Source: an uncultured Collinsella sp.
Lineage (GTDB): Bacteria; Actinomycetota; Coriobacteriia; Coriobacteriales; Coriobacteriaceae
Direction of reading: 5' to 3'
Length of the DNA: 7,440 nt
NCBI GenBank assembly: GCA_902478365.1
Contig: CABSKX010000078.1
Coordinates: forward strand, 1-7,440
Shown here: positions 5,339 through 7,440 of the stretch, piece after piece
How the letters are laid out: every line of letters begins with the position of its first letter
Numbering within the stretch: the stretch's first letter is position 1
Position numbers and translations under genes: made by a program
Notes under the pieces: generated by a model
Databases searched by the model: none
What the model saw: the letters and a program-made list of their open reading frames with translations, nothing else
What the model was told of the DNA's origin: nothing

Positions 5339-6188
5339 GACGCACTCCGTAGAACACGCGGCTCACCGAGTTATAGAAGCTCTCGGGGCCGTAATCCAGC
5401 AGCAGCACATCACCGGGACCGCGACGCACAGCCACGCTCTCGACCGTGCCGTCGCAGGTAATAAACTGTCCGTCGATAGCGATGGCAGGCACACTCGGGC
5501 GATCATCGGACATAAAGATCTCGACGACATCGCTTGGTGAAGTCAAGAACGCCCGGGCCTGAATGGTGTGCGGCGCGATGGGCACGCAGACCATGCCCGT
5601 GTAATCAGGGCTGACGATAGGGCCACCGGCGGAAAGCGCGTAGCCGGTGGAACCTGTCGCCGTCGACACGACGACACCGTCACCGCGCAGGCGATCGATA
5701 TGATGGCCGGACACCGTGATGTCAAACTCGACCATATCGGACAGGGGCCCACGCGTGAGCGCCATGTCGTTGAGGGCAAACGAACGCACGACATCCTTCG
5801 TGCCGTCATCGCGCACCGAGACGATATCCGCGGCGATGGTGGCGCGGCGGCTCACGTGGAGCTCACCGGACAGGGCATCGCTCACAACCTGCAAAATATC
5901 GCGTTCCTCGGGACTGGCCGCCGTCAAAAAGCCCAGGTGGCCATAGGAAAGACCCAAAATGGGAATCTCGCGGTAGTTGAGAATGCGGGCGGCGCGCAGC
6001 AGTGTGCCGTCGCCGCCGAGCGTGATGACCAAGTCGGCATCGTCAACATCGGGCGTGCTCTGGATCTTGGAGCGCTGGTCGGCAGCCCATGCAACCTCGT
6101 AGCCCTGGCGCGTCAGCCAGAGCTCGAGCATCAGGCCGCTCTCAACCGCCTCTTGCTTGTAGTAATTGGGAACCAGAAAGACCTTCAT
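5328..6188 (-). CDS. nadK: NAD kinase
   Basis: A cytoplasmic enzyme of 286 residues that phosphorylates NAD to NADP using ATP or polyphosphate. The family hallmarks are present in order: GGDGTLLRAAR (58-68, catalytic Asp60), YGHLGFLTA (82-90), NDMALTRG (140-147), and TGSTGYALSAGGP (178-190), followed by PIAPHTIQAR (203-212). The second motif has Asn-Asp where most NAD kinases have Asn-Glu, a conservative change. The start ATG overlaps the tlyA stop as ATGA, and no clear Shine-Dalgarno precedes it, so initiation by reinitiation after tlyA is likely. The end overlaps recN by 11 bases. The tlyA-nadK-recN order matches Rv1694-Rv1695-Rv1696 of M. tuberculosis. Confidence 0.97.
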   Translation of the reverse strand: MKVFLVPNYYKQEAVESGLMLELWLTRQGYEVAWAADQRSKIQSTPDVDDADLVITLGGDGTLLRAARILNYREIPILGLSYGHLGFLTAASPEERDILQVVSDALSGELHVSRRATIAADIVSVRDDGTKDVVRSFALNDMALTRGPLSDMVEFDITVSGHHIDRLRGDGVVVSTATGSTGYALSAGGPIVSPDYTGMVCVPIAPHTIQARAFLTSPSDVVEIFMSDDRPSVPAIAIDGQFITCDGTVESVAVRRGPGDVLLLDYGPESFYNSVSRVFYGVRHDR

Positions 6189-6997
6189 AGCGTTGCCGCT
6201 TTCTCGCTCAAAGCCGATACCTGGGATTGCAACTCATCTTCGGCACGCTCGCCGGGGGCAAACCTCGTGCCGTACAGGAAAAACTCAACGTTGCCCTTAG
6301 CGCCATGGATTGGCGACAGGCACACGTCGACCGGGAAGACGCCCTTCGCGGCAAACAGCTCGATTACCGCAACAAGCGTGTCGACACGCACGGCGGGGTC
6401 GGTCACGATACCGCCCTCGCCCACCAGCGCAGCCGGCGCCTCAAACTGCGGCTTTACGAGCGTGCAAAACGAACCCGAAGGCTTCAGGCATGCCAGCACG
6501 GCGTCGATGATATTCGCGATACTCGTAAACGACACATCGCACACAGCCAGGTCGATAGCAGCGCCGTAGCCGAGCTCGGGCAACTGCGTCACATTCGTGC
6601 GCTCGTGGAGCGTCACGCGATCGTCTTGGCGCAGCGACCAATCGAACTGGGCACGGCCCACGTCGACCGAGACAACGGTCGCAGCGCCGCGCTTGAGCAG
6701 GCAATCGGTAAAGCCGCCCGTGGAGCATCCCACATCGAGGCAAGCAAGGTCCGTCGGATCGATCCCAAACGCATCGAGCGCACCCTCGAGCTTAAGGCCG
6801 CCGCGCCCAACGTACGGAATGCGTCCCTTAACGTGCAGCGGCAGGCCCGGCGTCACCTTGAGCCCCGGAGAGGTCAAACGCTCACCGCCACTCGAAACCA
6901 AGCCGGCCATAAGAGTGCGAAGGGCATCCGCGCGATCGGCGCAGATGCCCTGTGAAATCAGTTCGTCATCGAGACGCACGCGTTTCATGAATGCCAT
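6185..6997 (-). CDS. tlyA: TlyA family rRNA 2'-O-methyltransferase
   Basis: A 270-residue SAM-dependent methyltransferase. TlyA proteins methylate the ribose of a cytidine in 23S rRNA (C1920) and, in some species, also in 16S rRNA (C1409), which affects sensitivity to capreomycin and viomycin. Residues 1 to about 60 form an S4-like RNA-binding domain (KRVRLDDELISQGICADRAD). YVGRGGLKLEGAL leads into the Rossmann fold with the SAM motif DVGCSTGGFTD (88-98). The proposed K-D-K-E tetrad is present as Lys69, Asp154 (CDVSF), Lys182 (VKPQFE) and Glu238 (NVEFF), the same numbers as in M. tuberculosis TlyA. The ATG at 6997 shares a base with the xseB stop (TGATG). An in-frame TTG at 7000 and an ATG at 6988 are alternatives, and no strong Shine-Dalgarno decides between them. 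Older annotations call this family haemolysin; nothing here suggests a toxin. Confidence 0.96.
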   Translation of the reverse strand: MAFMKRVRLDDELISQGICADRADALRTLMAGLVSSGGERLTSPGLKVTPGLPLHVKGRIPYVGRGGLKLEGALDAFGIDPTDLACLDVGCSTGGFTDCLLKRGAATVVSVDVGRAQFDWSLRQDDRVTLHERTNVTQLPELGYGAAIDLAVCDVSFTSIANIIDAVLACLKPSGSFCTLVKPQFEAPAALVGEGGIVTDPAVRVDTLVAVIELFAAKGVFPVDVCLSPIHGAKGNVEFFLYGTRFAPGERAEDELQSQVSALSEKAATL

Positions 6998-7263
6998 CAA
7001 CCATTCGTATCCGGGGATGCAGCCTGTCTATCTTGGGACTCGCTTGCCGCATCCTCATCGTATTCCTGCTCGAGCTTGTCGGCCTCACGCGGCGTCAGCT
7101 CAAACTTGTCGACCATATCGACCGCACGGGAGCCCAGCTCAATCGCCTCGTCAAACAAATCGAGCGAACGCTCCAAGGACGTATCCTTGGAGCGAACGGT
7201 GGCGATAATCTGGTCCAGGCGATCCGAGATCTCATCGAAGTTGCGGACGGAACCCTCTGGCAT
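6997..7263 (-). CDS. xseB: Exodeoxyribonuclease VII small subunit
   Basis: An 88-residue protein, the usual size for XseB, which binds the coiled-coil region of XseA in the exonuclease VII complex that degrades single-stranded DNA into oligonucleotides. Residues about 8-60 fit the family pattern of a short helical hairpin (FDEISDRLDQIIATVRS, then LERSLDLFDEAIELGSRAVD). The last 25 residues are a polar, acidic tail (from EQEYDEDAASESQ on) that is probably disordered. The ATG is preceded by GAGGAG, which lies in the last codons of the upstream gene, and only two bases separate the two genes. Its stop TGA overlaps the tlyA start. Confidence 0.9.
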   Translation of the reverse strand: MPEGSVRNFDEISDRLDQIIATVRSKDTSLERSLDLFDEAIELGSRAVDMVDKFELTPREADKLEQEYDEDAASESQDRQAASPDTNG

Positions 7264-7265
7264 GG

Positions 7266-7440
7266 CTACTCCTCGACGGAGTCGGCCTCGACGGCCTCAG
7301 CAGCGTCCGCATCCTCGGCAAGTACACCGGCGGCAGCCTGAGCGGCAGCGACCTTGGCGGCTGCCTCGGCAGCCTGTGCCTCCTCGCGAGCGCGATCCTC
7401 GGCCAGCAGCTCTTGGTACAGGTCCTCGCCCGGCAGTTCC
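7266..7440 (-). CDS. 3' end of an upstream gene with Ala/Glu-rich tail, possibly xseA (partial)
   Basis: The reading frame is open from the right edge of the window to a TAG at 7266-7268, giving about 57 C-terminal residues. The sequence starts ELPGEDLYQELLAEDRAREE and continues into a low-complexity stretch of Ala and Glu ending in ADSVEE. Codons are strongly GC-biased like those of its neighbours, and the stop lies two bases before xseB, so it is a real gene and part of the operon. Nothing in the visible tail identifies it. Position directly before xseB makes xseA the first guess, but the conserved part of XseA would lie outside the window. Confidence 0.75.
   Translation of the reverse strand, partial: ELPGEDLYQELLAEDRAREEAQAAEAAAKVAAAQAAAGVLAEDADAAEAVEADSVEE

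Overview
The window is high-GC bacterial chromosome, and every gene in it reads as intact housekeeping or sugar-uptake DNA. My best guess for the host is a Coriobacteriia actinobacterium of the Collinsella type. The reasons are strongly GC-biased codons, a run tlyA-nadK-recN in the same order as in Mycobacterium tuberculosis, and a fructose-family PTS permease beside an RpiR-type regulator. This host call is inference, because no rRNA or other marker gene is present.

Layout. Positions 1-355 hold no gene I can support. They contain a hairpin near the left edge, a striking 24-bp perfect inverted repeat (204-274) and the rho-independent terminator of the PTS gene (285-320). Positions 356-2359 (minus) encode a one-chain PTS permease with domain order EIIB-EIIC-EIIA. 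Positions 2360-2630 are a divergent promoter region crowded with TGAAA/TTTCA-type inverted repeats. Positions 2631-3488 (plus) encode a MurR/RpiR-family regulator with an HTH and a SIS domain. Positions 3489-3709 lie between convergent genes and consist mostly of a 160-bp imperfect palindrome with a terminator hairpin at its tip. From 3710 to the right edge runs a tightly packed minus-strand operon, in transcription order: an unidentified 3' gene end (perhaps xseA), xseB, tlyA, nadK, recN.

How the genes fit together. The regulator and the permease form a likely sugar-responsive pair: a sugar-phosphate sensed by the SIS domain would control the divergent promoters through the palindromes between them. 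The right-hand operon joins DNA repair (exonuclease VII, RecN), rRNA 2'-O-methylation (TlyA) and NADP supply (NadK). Its junctions are gaps of a few bases or overlaps of 1-11 bases, which points to co-transcription and translational coupling.

I found no convincing new multi-gene system. The parts most worth a second look are the two non-coding inverted-repeat elements and the operator-like repeats between the PTS and regulator genes.
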